In this document: positions 1 through 7,026 of the stretch, piece by piece
Layout: each line of letters begins with the position of its first letter
Position numbering within the stretch: position 1 is the first letter of the stretch
Assembly: GCA_021813085.1 (NCBI GenBank)
Contig: JAKAMA010000043.1
Span: 1-11,224, forward strand
DNA length: 11,224 bases
Direction of reading: 5' to 3'
Source: Chloroflexota bacterium
GTDB lineage: Bacteria; Chloroflexota; Dehalococcoidia; DSTF01; JACRBR01
Translations under genes and position numbers: made by a program
Notes under the pieces: generated by a model
What the model saw: only the letters and a program-made list of their open reading frames with translations
Told to the model about the DNA's origin: nothing
Database searches by the model: none

Positions 1-702
1 GTGGGTAAAGCCCTTGCTTTCCTCGCCGCCCACCAGGTTCTCGCGCGGCACCCGGCAGTCCTCGAACACGATGTCCGCCGTCGGCACGCCGCGGACGCCC
101 ATCTTGCGGTCCTGGCCGGCGACGCGGAACCCCGGCGACTTCGTCTCGACGATGAAGGCGGAGATACCCTTCGGCCCCGGTGTACCGTTGGTCCGCGCGA
201 AGGCGATCACGTAGTCGGCGACCGTGCCGCCGGAGATGTACATCTTCTCGCCGTTGAGCACGTAGTCGTCGCCGTCGCGCACGGCGCGCGTCTCGAGGTT
301 CGCCGCGTCTGAGCCGTGGTCCGGCTCGGTCAGGCAGAACGCGCCCTTGATCGAACCCGAGGCGATGCCCTCGCCGATCCACCGCTTCTGCCGCTCGTCG
401 CCGCCGATCATCACCGGCTGCGAGGGCAGCGCCGAGAGCAGCAGCATCAGCCCGGATGCGCAGCAGTACTTCGCCGCCTCCTCGACGGCCAGGGCCAGCG
501 AGAGCATGCCGGAGCCGCTGCCGCCGTAGGCCCGCGGGATCGTCAGCCCGGTCAGGCCGGTCTCCTTGAACGCCGCGAAGATGTCGTGCGGGTACTCCTG
601 CGTCTCGTCGATCTCGGCGGCGCGCGGGGCGATCTTCTCCTTCGCGATGCGGCGCGCCGTCTCCTGGATCAGGCGATGCTCTTCGGAGAGTGTGAAGTCC
701 AT
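1..702 (-). CDS. Acyl-CoA dehydrogenase, N-terminal 234 residues (cut by window edge)
   Basis: Flavoprotein that introduces the alpha-beta double bond into an acyl-CoA thioester and passes electrons to electron-transfer flavoprotein. The reading frame is open from the ATG at 702 to base 1 without a stop. The protein begins MDFTLSEEHRLIQE, the usual helical N-terminal domain. The family signature FCLTEPDHGSDAA lies at residues 122-134, and the FAD/substrate beta-domain motif LNGEKMYISGG at 149-159. The visible part ends at about residue 234. The catalytic Glu lies in the missing C-terminal half, so activity and substrate class (short, medium or branched chain) cannot be judged. GAGG lies five bases before the ATG as a Shine-Dalgarno sequence. 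It follows the GNAT gene on the same strand after 94 bases; a hairpin sits between them, so co-transcription is uncertain. The family call is firm. Confidence 0.93.
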   Translation of the reverse strand, partial: MDFTLSEEHRLIQETARRIAKEKIAPRAAEIDETQEYPHDIFAAFKETGLTGLTIPRAYGGSGSGMLSLALAVEEAAKYCCASGLMLLLSALPSQPVMIGGDERQKRWIGEGIASGSIKGAFCLTEPDHGSDAANLETRAVRDGDDYVLNGEKMYISGGTVADYVIAFARTNGTPGPKGISAFIVETKSPGFRVAGQDRKMGVRGVPTADIVFEDCRVPRENLVGGEESKGFTH

Positions 703-738
703 GACGGCCTCGCGTGCTGCTGGATGGATGACACCGAG

Positions 739-744
739 AGCGTA
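739..744 (-). promoter_or_regulatory. Possible -10 element for acyl-CoA dehydrogenase
   Basis: On the minus strand this reads TACGCT, fitting TAnnnT, and would place transcription start about 30 bases before the ATG at 702. No convincing -35 is visible. The same hexamer occurs in front of folC. Weak evidence on its own. Confidence 0.25.
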
Positions 745-786
745 GCGGCTGCGCGAAGCTAGAACCAAGCACCGAGAACCCGGAGC

Positions 787-808
787 GTGACGCCGCCTAT
801 GGCGTCGC
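787..808 (-). terminator. Hairpin spanning the GNAT stop codon, possible terminator
   Basis: GACGCC (789-794) pairs perfectly with GGCGTC (801-806), extended by a G-C and a G-U pair to 787-808, with a 6-base loop that contains the GNAT stop codon. There is no run of U after it on the minus strand, so it is only a candidate weak or attenuating terminator between the GNAT gene and the acyl-CoA dehydrogenase. Confidence 0.35.
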
Positions 809-1573
809 CGGCGCCGCCCACAGCACCTGCTCGTGCGCGGCCTCGAAGCCCAGGCGTTCGAAGACGGCGCGTGCGTCCCCGTCGGCGGCCGTGCGGAGCC
901 CGACGAGGTCGCAGCCGGCAGCCGCGGCATCGCCGAGCGCGCGCGCCATCAGCGTCGCCTGTACGCGGCGCCGGCGATGCGCCTTCAGCGTCGCGACGCC
1001 GTAGACGCCGGCGGTGCCGCCTTCGCACAGCAGGTGCAGCGTGGCCGCAGGCTCGCCGCGCAGGTACGCGAGGTAGAACGTGTGCCAGGGCTCGCTCAGG
1101 CTGCTCACCATCGCCAGACGGACCATCCGCCGCAGCCACGCCGGCGCGGATGGCGCGGCGACGATGTCTCGCACGGCGAGCGTATCCTCCCCCGTCGCCA
1201 CGCGTACCTCGACCTCGGGATTCGTACGGATCGCCGACACCTGCCCGCGGAACGCCATCGCCAGGCTCCGTCCGAGCACCCGCAACCCGCGTCCGGCGAG
1301 CGCCTTCTCGATGCCGCGCGGGCGGTCGAGCGGCGTCAGGCGCACGGCTGCCGTGCGGTCGTAGGCGCGCAGCAGCGAGAAGCCGATGTCGAGCAGGGCG
1401 TCGAGGCGGCGCCCGTCCGTCGTGAAGCTCTCGATGCAGTTGAGGTCCTCGGTCGGCGCGTCAGACGTCAGCGCGAGCGCGCCGCCGAGGTCGAGGTACT
1501 CGCCCCAGTGCGTGGCGCGCCGCAGCCGCTCGTTGTTGAGGATGCGCAGGGAGACCGCCGGGTCGAACGCCAT
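797..1573 (-). CDS. GNAT-family N-acetyltransferase (258 aa)
   Basis: Predicted cytoplasmic acyl-CoA-dependent acetyltransferase of unknown acceptor. The N-terminal ~115 residues (MAFDPAVSLRILNNERLRRA...) form a degenerate first lobe. The C-terminal GNAT fold is seen from about residue 165: strand 'FYLAYLRGEPAATLHLL', then 'AGVYGVATLKAHRRRRVQATLMARAL' split around the acetyl-CoA loop, then 'DLVGLRTAADGDARAVFERLGFE', the usual end of motif B. The pyrophosphate-binding loop, normally (R/Q)xxGxG/A (often HRRRGVQ in this subgroup), reads HRRRRVQ, with Arg about residue 203 in place of the first Gly. I choose the ATG at 1573. An in-frame GTG at 1600 is possible but has no Shine-Dalgarno, while TACACT lies six bases before the ATG and suggests a leaderless mRNA. 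It is divergent from the DUF1326 gene. The fold is confident; the substrate is not predictable. Confidence 0.8.
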   Translation of the reverse strand: MAFDPAVSLRILNNERLRRATHWGEYLDLGGALALTSDAPTEDLNCIESFTTDGRRLDALLDIGFSLLRAYDRTAAVRLTPLDRPRGIEKALAGRGLRVLGRSLAMAFRGQVSAIRTNPEVEVRVATGEDTLAVRDIVAAPSAPAWLRRMVRLAMVSSLSEPWHTFYLAYLRGEPAATLHLLCEGGTAGVYGVATLKAHRRRRVQATLMARALGDAAAAGCDLVGLRTAADGDARAVFERLGFEAAHEQVLWAAPATP

Positions 1574-1579
1574 GGGGTG

Positions 1580-1585
1580 AGTGTA
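1580..1585 (-). promoter_or_regulatory. -10 element TACACT, leaderless-type promoter of the GNAT gene
   Basis: On the minus strand TACACT (TAnnnT type) ends six bases before the ATG at 1573, which would put transcription start at or next to the first base of the start codon. No Shine-Dalgarno is well placed for this ATG and no -35 is evident. Confidence 0.45.
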
Positions 1586-1647
1586 GCGGCCTTCCGACAC
1601 GGCAGCGGCGCGGCCAATCGCCGCCGGGCCGGCGGTCGTACAGACAC

Positions 1648-1676
1648 TTGACGCGGCCGCGGCGCGGGTAGATAAT
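1648..1676 (+). promoter_or_regulatory. Near-consensus sigma70-type promoter of the DUF1326-DUF2182 pair
   Basis: TTGACG (1648-1653), 17 bases, GATAAT (1671-1676): each hexamer differs from consensus by one base and the spacing is ideal. The predicted start is near 1683, giving a ~37-base leader that is unusually AT-rich for this window and contains the 8-base palindrome TTCATGAA (1697-1704) just before the Shine-Dalgarno. The palindrome might be an operator half, but it is short. This is the best -35/-10 promoter in the window. Confidence 0.75.
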
Positions 1677-1706
1677 TGGCCCCGTCAAACTAAAACTTCA
1701 TGAAAT

Positions 1707-1711
1707 GGAGG
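1707..1711 (+). promoter_or_regulatory. Shine-Dalgarno GGAGG deciding the DUF1326 start
   Basis: GGAGG lies eight bases before the ATG at 1720. An in-frame ATG at 1705 overlaps this site and has no Shine-Dalgarno of its own, so 1720 is the start. Confidence 0.8.
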
Positions 1712-1719
1712 CCCCCACG

Positions 1720-2343
1720 ATGTCAACCGCCACCAAGGTCAAGTGGAGCCTGAAGGGCGACGCGCTGGGCGCGTGTAGCTGCGACTGGGGCTGCCCCTGC
1801 AACTTCGACGCGCCGCCATCGAAGGGCTGGTGCGAAGGGGGGTACAGCTTTCACATCAACCAGGGACGTCACGGCGACACGAAGCTCGACGGGCTCACCA
1901 TCGGCTTCTTCATCCACGCGCCGGGCGCGCTCCACCAGGGAAACGTCACCGGCTACCTGCTCGTCGACGAGAAGGCGACGCCTGAGCAGCGGGCAGCGAT
2001 CGGTCAGATCTTCGGCGGCGCGGCCGGTGGCCCGTTTGGGGCACTGGCAGGCCTGCTTGTGAAGGTGATCGGCCCGGAGTTCGTGCCCGTCGACTGGCAT
2101 CTCGATGGGCCGAAGAGCTACGCACGCTTCGGCGACCGGGCAGAGATGCGGCTGGCGGTGATCAAGAACCCGGTGACGGGTGCGGAGAGCGGGTTCACGC
2201 TGAAGATGACGAACGGGCTGCTCACAAATCAGGCGGAGATCATGGCCTCGTCCGTGTTGCGCATCAGACACCCGGAGCTGTCGTACGACCACTCGGGCCA
2301 GTACGGCGAGACGTTCAAGTTCGACTACGCGGGCGAGGGTTGA
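1720..2343 (+). CDS. DUF1326 domain-containing protein (207 aa)
   Basis: Member of the uncharacterised DUF1326 family; no function is established that I can name. The N-terminus carries a dense cysteine cluster, C19-S-C21-D-W-G-C25-P-C27, plus C38 (CxCxxxCxC followed by a fifth Cys), the family hallmark, suggesting a bound metal or redox chemistry. The rest is soluble with no signal peptide or membrane helix and includes a glycine-rich stretch near residues 98-110. The end, SYDHSGQYGETFKFDYAGEG, is polar. The start at ATG 1720 has GGAGG eight bases upstream and lies ~37 bases after a near-consensus promoter. It is followed 75 bases later on the same strand by a DUF2182 membrane protein; these two families commonly occur together, so they probably act as a unit. 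A role in metal handling is inference from the cysteines only. Confidence 0.88.
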   Translation: MSTATKVKWSLKGDALGACSCDWGCPCNFDAPPSKGWCEGGYSFHINQGRHGDTKLDGLTIGFFIHAPGALHQGNVTGYLLVDEKATPEQRAAIGQIFGGAAGGPFGALAGLLVKVIGPEFVPVDWHLDGPKSYARFGDRAEMRLAVIKNPVTGAESGFTLKMTNGLLTNQAEIMASSVLRIRHPELSYDHSGQYGETFKFDYAGEG

Positions 2344-2418
2344 CCGGGATCCGCGGGCGCAGGTGAGGCGCGCGGGCGCACGGCTCGCGCGACCATTCGG
2401 CAAGTGCGGGACGAAACG

Positions 2419-3189
2419 ATGACGACAGCCGCTACCAACTACCCGCTGCCGCGCGAGCGGAACCTCATCCTGGCGGCGCTGCTCGCGCTGTCCACTGCCG
2501 CCTGGGTCACGCTGCTCTGGCAATGGTCGATGTCCGGCGACGCCATGGGCCTGACGATGGGCATGGCGGCGCCCCTCTTCCTCGCCATCTGGGTCGTGAT
2601 GATGGTCGCGATGATGTTCCCGACGGCCGCGCCGATGATCCTGATGTTCGCGCGCGTGCAGGCGGGCAGGCGCGCCCGCGGCCAGCTCTTCGTACCGGTC
2701 TGGGTATTCGTCGCCGCGTACCTCGTCGTCTGGACGGCGTTCGGCGCCCTCGCCTATCCGGCGGCGCTCGGCGCCCAGGCGCTGGCGGAGCGCAGCATGT
2801 GGCTGATGGACAATGCCGCGCGCATCGGCGGCGGCGTGCTGGTCATCGCCGGCGTGTATCAGGTGACGCCGCTGAAGCGCGCCTGCCTCTCGAAGTGCCG
2901 CACGCCCATGACCTTCGTCATGACGTCGTGGCGCGACGGGGCGGCCGGCGCCTTCCGCATGGGCATCGAGCACGGCGCCTACTGCCTGGGCTGCTGCTGG
3001 CTGCTCTTCGTGATCCTCTTCCCGCTCGGCGTGATGAACGTCGCCGCGATGGCACTGATCACCGTACTGATCTTCGCCGAGAAGTCGCTGCCCCTGGGCC
3101 GCCAGGCGGCGACGCTGGCCGCGGCCGGGCTCGTCGCCTACGGCGCGTTCGCGATCGCGGTGCCGGCGGCGCTGCCGACGATGATGTGA
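2419..3189 (+). CDS. DUF2182 integral membrane protein (256 aa)
   Basis: Uncharacterised polytopic membrane protein of the DUF2182 family (annotated in databases as a predicted metal-binding membrane protein). Hydrophobic helices are visible at about residues 16-36, 47-79, 91-116, 136-150, 189-221 and 229-252. The family core WVVMMVAMMFPTAAPMI (about 58-74) is rich in Met. Possible ligands are C156 and C160 (CLSKC), H185, and C189, C192, C193 (HGAYCLGCC), located at the edge of a helix; E221-K222 follow. The start is taken at ATG 2419, preceded by a weak GGGACGA; an in-frame GTG at 2404 has no ribosome binding site. It is the second gene after DUF1326, 75 bases downstream with no promoter or terminator seen, so probably co-transcribed. 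Copper or other soft-metal handling would fit the Met/Cys content, but this is inference. Confidence 0.87.
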   Translation: MTTAATNYPLPRERNLILAALLALSTAAWVTLLWQWSMSGDAMGLTMGMAAPLFLAIWVVMMVAMMFPTAAPMILMFARVQAGRRARGQLFVPVWVFVAAYLVVWTAFGALAYPAALGAQALAERSMWLMDNAARIGGGVLVIAGVYQVTPLKRACLSKCRTPMTFVMTSWRDGAAGAFRMGIEHGAYCLGCCWLLFVILFPLGVMNVAAMALITVLIFAEKSLPLGRQAATLAAAGLVAYGAFAIAVPAALPTMM

Positions 3190-3227
3190 GCGCACGACGG
3201 TCAGCATCCGGCGGTCGGCGTCCGTGC

Positions 3228-3243
3228 GCCGGCGAGCGCCGGT
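3228..3243. terminator. Possible bidirectional terminator hairpin between convergent genes
   Basis: CCGGC (3229-3233), loop GAGC, GCCGG (3238-3242), plus a flanking G-U pair, lies in the 119-base gap between the convergent DUF2182 and aspartokinase genes. There is no U run on either side, so only the position and the GC-rich stem support it. Confidence 0.35.
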
Positions 3244-3308
3244 CTCAAGATTCGCGGATCCATCTCCACCGGCGCCCACGTGAGCATCCTGACGGCTGAC
3301 CCCGACCG

Positions 3309-4544
3309 CTACCCGGTGAGCTCGGCCGGCTCGGCCTTCTCCAGCTCGAAGGCGCGGTGCAGGGCGCGCACGGCGTCGGCGACGCGTTCCTCCGGCACGA
3401 TGCAGGTGATGCGGATCTCGCTGGTGGAGATGATCTCGATGTTGATGCCGGCATCGGACAGCGCCTTGAACATGCGCGCGGCGTAGCCGGGAGCACTCTG
3501 GATCCCCGTGCCGACGATGCTCACCTTCCCCATCCGCTCGTCGGCGATGACCTCCGCAGCGCCGATCTGCTCGGCCACGACGCGGACGTGCGTCAGCGCA
3601 CGCGGCAGGTCGCCCTTCGCGAGCGTGAAGGTGATGTCGGTGAGCTGCTCCTCGCTGGCGTTCTGCACGATGGTGTCGACGGACAGCCGCGCGTCGGCGA
3701 GCGGCGCGAAGATCTCCGCCGCGATCCCCGGCCGGTCCGGGACGTGGCGGACGGTGATCTTCGCCACGTCGAGGTCATGCGCGATGCCGCGGACGCGGTT
3801 GAAGCCTTCCATATCGACGCCTCCGTGAATCAGCGTACCGGGCTCCTCGCTGAAGCTCGACGCCACAAGGATGGGGATGTTGTAGACGGAGCCAAGCTCG
3901 ACGGCGCGCGGCGCCATCACCTTCGCTCCCTTGCTTGCGAGCTCGAGCATCTCCTCGTACGTGATGTCCTTGAGTTTGCGCGCCTCGGGTACGACGCGCG
4001 GGTCGGCGGTGTAGACGCCGTCCACGTCCGTAAAGATCTCGCACTGCGCGCCGAGCGCGGCGGCGAAGGCGACGGCGGTCGTGTCGGAGCCGCCGCGCCC
4101 GATGGTCGCGACATCCATCGTCTCGGTCAGGCCCTGGAAGCCGGCGACGATGACGACGCGCCCGCGCTCCACCTCCTCGCGCACGCGCTGCGGCTCGATC
4201 GCCAGGATGCGCGCGTTGCGGTGCACCGAGTCGGTACGCATGCCGGCCTGCGCGCCGGACAGGCTGATGGCATCGACGCCGATCGCGTGCAGCGCCATCA
4301 CCATCAGCGCGCTGGACTGCGTCTCGCCGGTGCTCAGCAGCACGTCCATCTCGCGCGCGTGCGGGCGGTCGGCGATCTGATGTGCGAGGGCGATCAGCTC
4401 GTCGGTCGTGTCGCCCATCGCCGAGACGACCGCGACCACGCTGTCGCCGCTCGCGGCACGCCGCTTGATGCGCGTGGCGACGTGCTTGATGCGCTCGGCG
4501 GTGGCCACGGACGTGCCGCCGTACTTCTGTACGACCAGTGCCAT
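3309..4544 (-). CDS. lysC: Aspartokinase (411 aa)
   Basis: ATP-dependent phosphorylation of L-aspartate, the first step toward lysine/diaminopimelate, threonine and methionine. Kinase-domain landmarks are K7-YGGTSV13, STGE at 71-74, GRGGSDT at 149-155 and FTDVDGVYTADPR at 171-183. Two C-terminal ACT domains follow, about 262-335 (VPDRPGIAAEIF, DTIVQNASE) and 340-405 (SIVGTGIQSAPGYAARMF, EIISTSEIRI), typical of feedback-regulated monofunctional enzymes of ~400-410 residues. The ATG at 4544 is preceded by GGGGAG about six bases upstream; the frame runs open to an ATG at 4643, but that extension is Arg-rich and unlike the family. It stands alone, divergent from folC, without asd or dapA next to it. 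Inhibition by lysine and/or threonine is expected from the family but cannot be assigned from sequence alone. Confidence 0.97.
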   Translation of the reverse strand: MALVVQKYGGTSVATAERIKHVATRIKRRAASGDSVVAVVSAMGDTTDELIALAHQIADRPHAREMDVLLSTGETQSSALMVMALHAIGVDAISLSGAQAGMRTDSVHRNARILAIEPQRVREEVERGRVVIVAGFQGLTETMDVATIGRGGSDTTAVAFAAALGAQCEIFTDVDGVYTADPRVVPEARKLKDITYEEMLELASKGAKVMAPRAVELGSVYNIPILVASSFSEEPGTLIHGGVDMEGFNRVRGIAHDLDVAKITVRHVPDRPGIAAEIFAPLADARLSVDTIVQNASEEQLTDITFTLAKGDLPRALTHVRVVAEQIGAAEVIADERMGKVSIVGTGIQSAPGYAARMFKALSDAGINIEIISTSEIRITCIVPEERVADAVRALHRAFELEKAEPAELTG

Positions 4545-4674
4545 CTCGCTCCCCGGTGTGCTGCGCGATTTGGTTCGGGTGAAGCGCCGTGATCGTAGCG
4601 AATCGCCGGGTCTGGCGCATCGCGGTCCGCAGGCTGCGTTCACGGCCTCCGTCCTGCGACCAGCGACGATCCGT

Positions 4675-4680
4675 TACGCT
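4675..4680 (+). promoter_or_regulatory. -10 element TACGCT, leaderless-type promoter of folC
   Basis: TACGCT ends five bases before the GTG start of folC at 4686, so transcription would begin at about the start codon. There is no Shine-Dalgarno in the few bases available and no good -35. Confidence 0.45.
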
Positions 4681-4685
4681 CAGGC

Positions 4686-6089
4686 GTGGCGTTCGAGCGG
4701 TACTTCGAGGCGGTCGACTACCTCCAGCGGCGGCTCTGGCATGAGCTGCCGATCGTGCCCGTCGAGCGCGCGCTCCAGGGACGGGTGCGGGCATTGCTGG
4801 CGCACTTCGGCGACCCGCACATGCGGTTCCCGGTCCTGCACGTCGGCGGCAGCGCCGGCAAAGGCTCGACCTCGACCATCGCGGCATCGATCCTGCGGGC
4901 TGCGGGCTTGCGCACCGGGCTCTACACATCACCGCACCTCCAGACGTTCATCGAGCGCATCAGCGTCGATGGGCGGCTGATCGCGCCCGGCGAGTTCGCC
5001 GATCTCGTGCTCGGGCTCGACCCGCTGGTGCGGCGGATGCACGTGGAGGTGCTCGACGGCGCCGGCTTCGGCCGGCCGTCGCTCGTCGAGGTGGCGTTCG
5101 CCACCGGCATGAAGCACTTCGCCGATGAGCGCTGCGATGCGGCGGTCATCGAGGTCGGCCTCGGTGGCCGCACCGACTGCACGAACGTGTTTGACGCGAA
5201 GGCGGTCACGGTGCTCACAAACGTGGACTACGAGCACCGCGAGCGCCTGGGCTGGTCGCTGCCGGCAATCGCGCGCGAGAAGGTGGCGACCATCCGTGGA
5301 GGTGAGACCGTGGTCACGGGCGCCCGGCGAGCGGAGGTGCTGCCGATTATCGCCGCGCGCTGCGCGGAGCGCGGCTCGGCGCTCTGGCGCCTCGGCCACG
5401 AGATCCGGGCGCGCGCCCGGTGCACGGATGCGGTCGGCAGCGTGTTCGACCTGCGGACGCCGCTGGGGTCGTTCGCATCGCTGCGGCTGCCGCTCGCGGG
5501 CGCGCACCAGGTGTCGAACGCGGCGCTCGCCGTGGCGTCGGCACAGCAGCTCGGCGCGGCCGCCGGGCGCGACGTAACGGAAGCGCACGTGCGCGAGGGG
5601 CTGGCGAGCGTGCGCCTGAGCGGACGGCTGGAGCTGATGTCCGAGGCGCCGCGCGTACTGCTCGACTCCGCGCACAACCCGATCGAGGTGCGCCGGCTCG
5701 CGCAGGCGCTCCGCAGCCACGAGCTGCGGCCCGCGGGCGGGCGGCGGGCGCCGCGGCTGCACCTCGTCGTGGGCATCCTGGCCGACAAGGATCAGCCGCT
5801 GATGGTGCGCGCGCTTGCCGCCGTCGCCGACCGCGTCGTCGTCACGCAGCCGCCGCTCGAGGAGCGCGCCGGCGACCCGGAGCACATGCTGGAGCTGTTC
5901 CGCCGCGCGCTTGGCGAGCGGCATGTGCGCTTCGAGCCCGCGCCCGAGCGCGCGCTCGACCTCGCGCTTTCGGCCGCGGCCGCGCGCGACGTGGTCTGTG
6001 TGACCGGCTCGATGTTCCTCGTAGGCGCGCTGCGCGCGCGCTGGGTGCCGGAGCGCGCCATCCTGCGGCGCCGGACGGCGGTGACGTAG
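4686..6089 (+). CDS. folC: Folylpolyglutamate synthase / dihydrofolate synthase (467 aa)
   Basis: ATP-dependent Mur-ligase-family enzyme that adds glutamate to folates (and, in bifunctional members, to dihydropteroate). Motifs: P-loop GGSAGKGST at 54-62; TSPHL at 81-85; EVGLGGRTDCTN at 156-167; DYEHRERLG about 181-189; GAHQVSNAALA at 272-282, the Mur-ligase central-domain end; DSAHNP at 327-332 at the start of the C-terminal domain; and VVGILADKDQ at 361-370. Length is slightly above the usual 420-440, with Arg/Ala-rich loops. The start is GTG 4686: no other good start precedes the conserved YFEAVDYLQRRL segment, and a TACGCT -10 sits just upstream. It is 62 bases ahead of purU, so the two folate genes may be partly co-expressed although purU has its own -10. 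Whether it is mono- or bifunctional is not determined here. Confidence 0.95.
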   Translation: MAFERYFEAVDYLQRRLWHELPIVPVERALQGRVRALLAHFGDPHMRFPVLHVGGSAGKGSTSTIAASILRAAGLRTGLYTSPHLQTFIERISVDGRLIAPGEFADLVLGLDPLVRRMHVEVLDGAGFGRPSLVEVAFATGMKHFADERCDAAVIEVGLGGRTDCTNVFDAKAVTVLTNVDYEHRERLGWSLPAIAREKVATIRGGETVVTGARRAEVLPIIAARCAERGSALWRLGHEIRARARCTDAVGSVFDLRTPLGSFASLRLPLAGAHQVSNAALAVASAQQLGAAAGRDVTEAHVREGLASVRLSGRLELMSEAPRVLLDSAHNPIEVRRLAQALRSHELRPAGGRRAPRLHLVVGILADKDQPLMVRALAAVADRVVVTQPPLEERAGDPEHMLELFRRALGERHVRFEPAPERALDLALSAAAARDVVCVTGSMFLVGALRARWVPERAILRRRTAVT

Positions 6090-6138
6090 CGGGAGCAGCG
6101 CGTCTTGCCAGCCGGTAGAACCGACTGCGCACGTCCTG

Positions 6139-6144
6139 TATGCT
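6139..6144 (+). promoter_or_regulatory. -10 element TATGCT, leaderless-type promoter of purU
   Basis: TATGCT ends seven bases before the ATG at 6152. No Shine-Dalgarno is present in the gap. TTGCCA at 6105-6110 resembles a -35 but is 28 bases away, too far to pair with this element. Confidence 0.45.
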
Positions 6145-6151
6145 CGCCAGC

Positions 6152-7015
6152 ATGACCGGCACCGCCGTCACCGCTGTGCTGCTGATCTCCTGTCGCGACC
6201 AGAAGGGGCTGGTCGCGGCGGTGTCCGACTTCCTCTACCGCAACGACGGCAACATCACCCACGCGGACCAGCACACCGACCCGCGGGAGGGCGTCTTCCT
6301 GCAGCGCGTCGAGTGGGAGCTGGCGGGGTTCCGCGTGCCGCGCGACGGCATCGCCGAGGCGTTCCGCCCGCTCGCCGAGCGCTTCGGCATGACCTGGAGC
6401 CTGCACTTCTCGGACGCCGTGCCGCGCGTCGCCATCCTCGTCTCGAAACTGCCGCACTGCCTGTACGACCTGCTGGCGCGCTGGCGGCTCGGCGAGATGC
6501 GGGCGGAGGTGCCGTGCATCATCAGCAACCACGACGACGCCCGGCCGATCGCGGAGAGCTTCGGTGTGTCCTACCACTACCTGCCCGTGACGGCAGCGAC
6601 GAAGGTCGAGCAGGAAGCCCGCATCGTGCAGCTTGTCGAGCGGGAGCGCATCGAGCTGATCGTGCTCGCGCGCTACATGCAGGTGCTCAGCGCGGGGTTC
6701 ACGGGGCGCTTCCGCCACCGCATCATCAACATCCACCACTCATTCCTGCCGGCGTTCGCGGGCGCGCGGCCGTACCACCAGGCGCACGAGCGCGGCGTGA
6801 AGGTGATCGGCGCGACGGCGCACTACGCGACGCCGGAGCTGGACCAGGGGCCGATCATCGTGCAGGAGGTCGCCCGCGTCAGCCATCGCGACGCGGTCGA
6901 GGACCTGGTACGCATCGGGCGCGATCTGGAAAAGGTCGTCCTCGCGCGCGCCGTCGACCTGCACCTGCGGCACCGCGTGATCGTCTATGGCAACAAGACC
7001 GCCGTCTTCGACTGA
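6152..7015 (+). CDS. purU: Formyltetrahydrofolate deformylase (287 aa)
   Basis: Hydrolyses 10-formyltetrahydrofolate to formate and tetrahydrofolate, balancing the one-carbon pool. An N-terminal ACT domain (about residues 5-85, starting AVLLISCRDQKGLVAAVSDF) precedes a formyltransferase domain with the catalytic triad region intact: N193-I-H195 in IINIHHSFLP, and D231 in ELDQGPII. FAGARPYHQAHERGVKVIGATAHY lies between them (shown in family alignments as the PurU-specific form, distinguishing it from PurN, which lacks the ACT domain). Length is typical (280-290). The ATG at 6152 is chosen over an in-frame ATG at 6140 because the -10 TATGCT overlaps the latter. It lies downstream of folC, strengthening the folate context, and is convergent with the MFS gene with only 11 bases between stop codons. 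Confidence 0.95.
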   Translation: MTGTAVTAVLLISCRDQKGLVAAVSDFLYRNDGNITHADQHTDPREGVFLQRVEWELAGFRVPRDGIAEAFRPLAERFGMTWSLHFSDAVPRVAILVSKLPHCLYDLLARWRLGEMRAEVPCIISNHDDARPIAESFGVSYHYLPVTAATKVEQEARIVQLVERERIELIVLARYMQVLSAGFTGRFRHRIINIHHSFLPAFAGARPYHQAHERGVKVIGATAHYATPELDQGPIIVQEVARVSHRDAVEDLVRIGRDLEKVVLARAVDLHLRHRVIVYGNKTAVFD

Positions 7016-7026
7016 CGCCGGGCCGG

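Noticed and set aside
1..312. 103-codon plus-strand frame at the window start
   Set aside because: Antisense to a clear acyl-CoA dehydrogenase on the minus strand, whose signature motifs are intact.
1723..3279. 518-codon minus-strand frame opposite the DUF1326-DUF2182 genes
   Set aside because: His/Arg-rich composition with no motif; the plus strand has a promoter, Shine-Dalgarno and two recognisable families.
3357..4592. 411-codon plus-strand frame opposite aspartokinase
   Set aside because: Asp/His/Arg-rich translation without domains, exactly mirroring the lysC coding strand.
4545..4643. 33-residue N-terminal extension of aspartokinase
   Set aside because: Arg/Ser-rich and absent from the family; the ATG at 4544 has GGGGAG and begins directly with the conserved MALVVQKYGGTSV.
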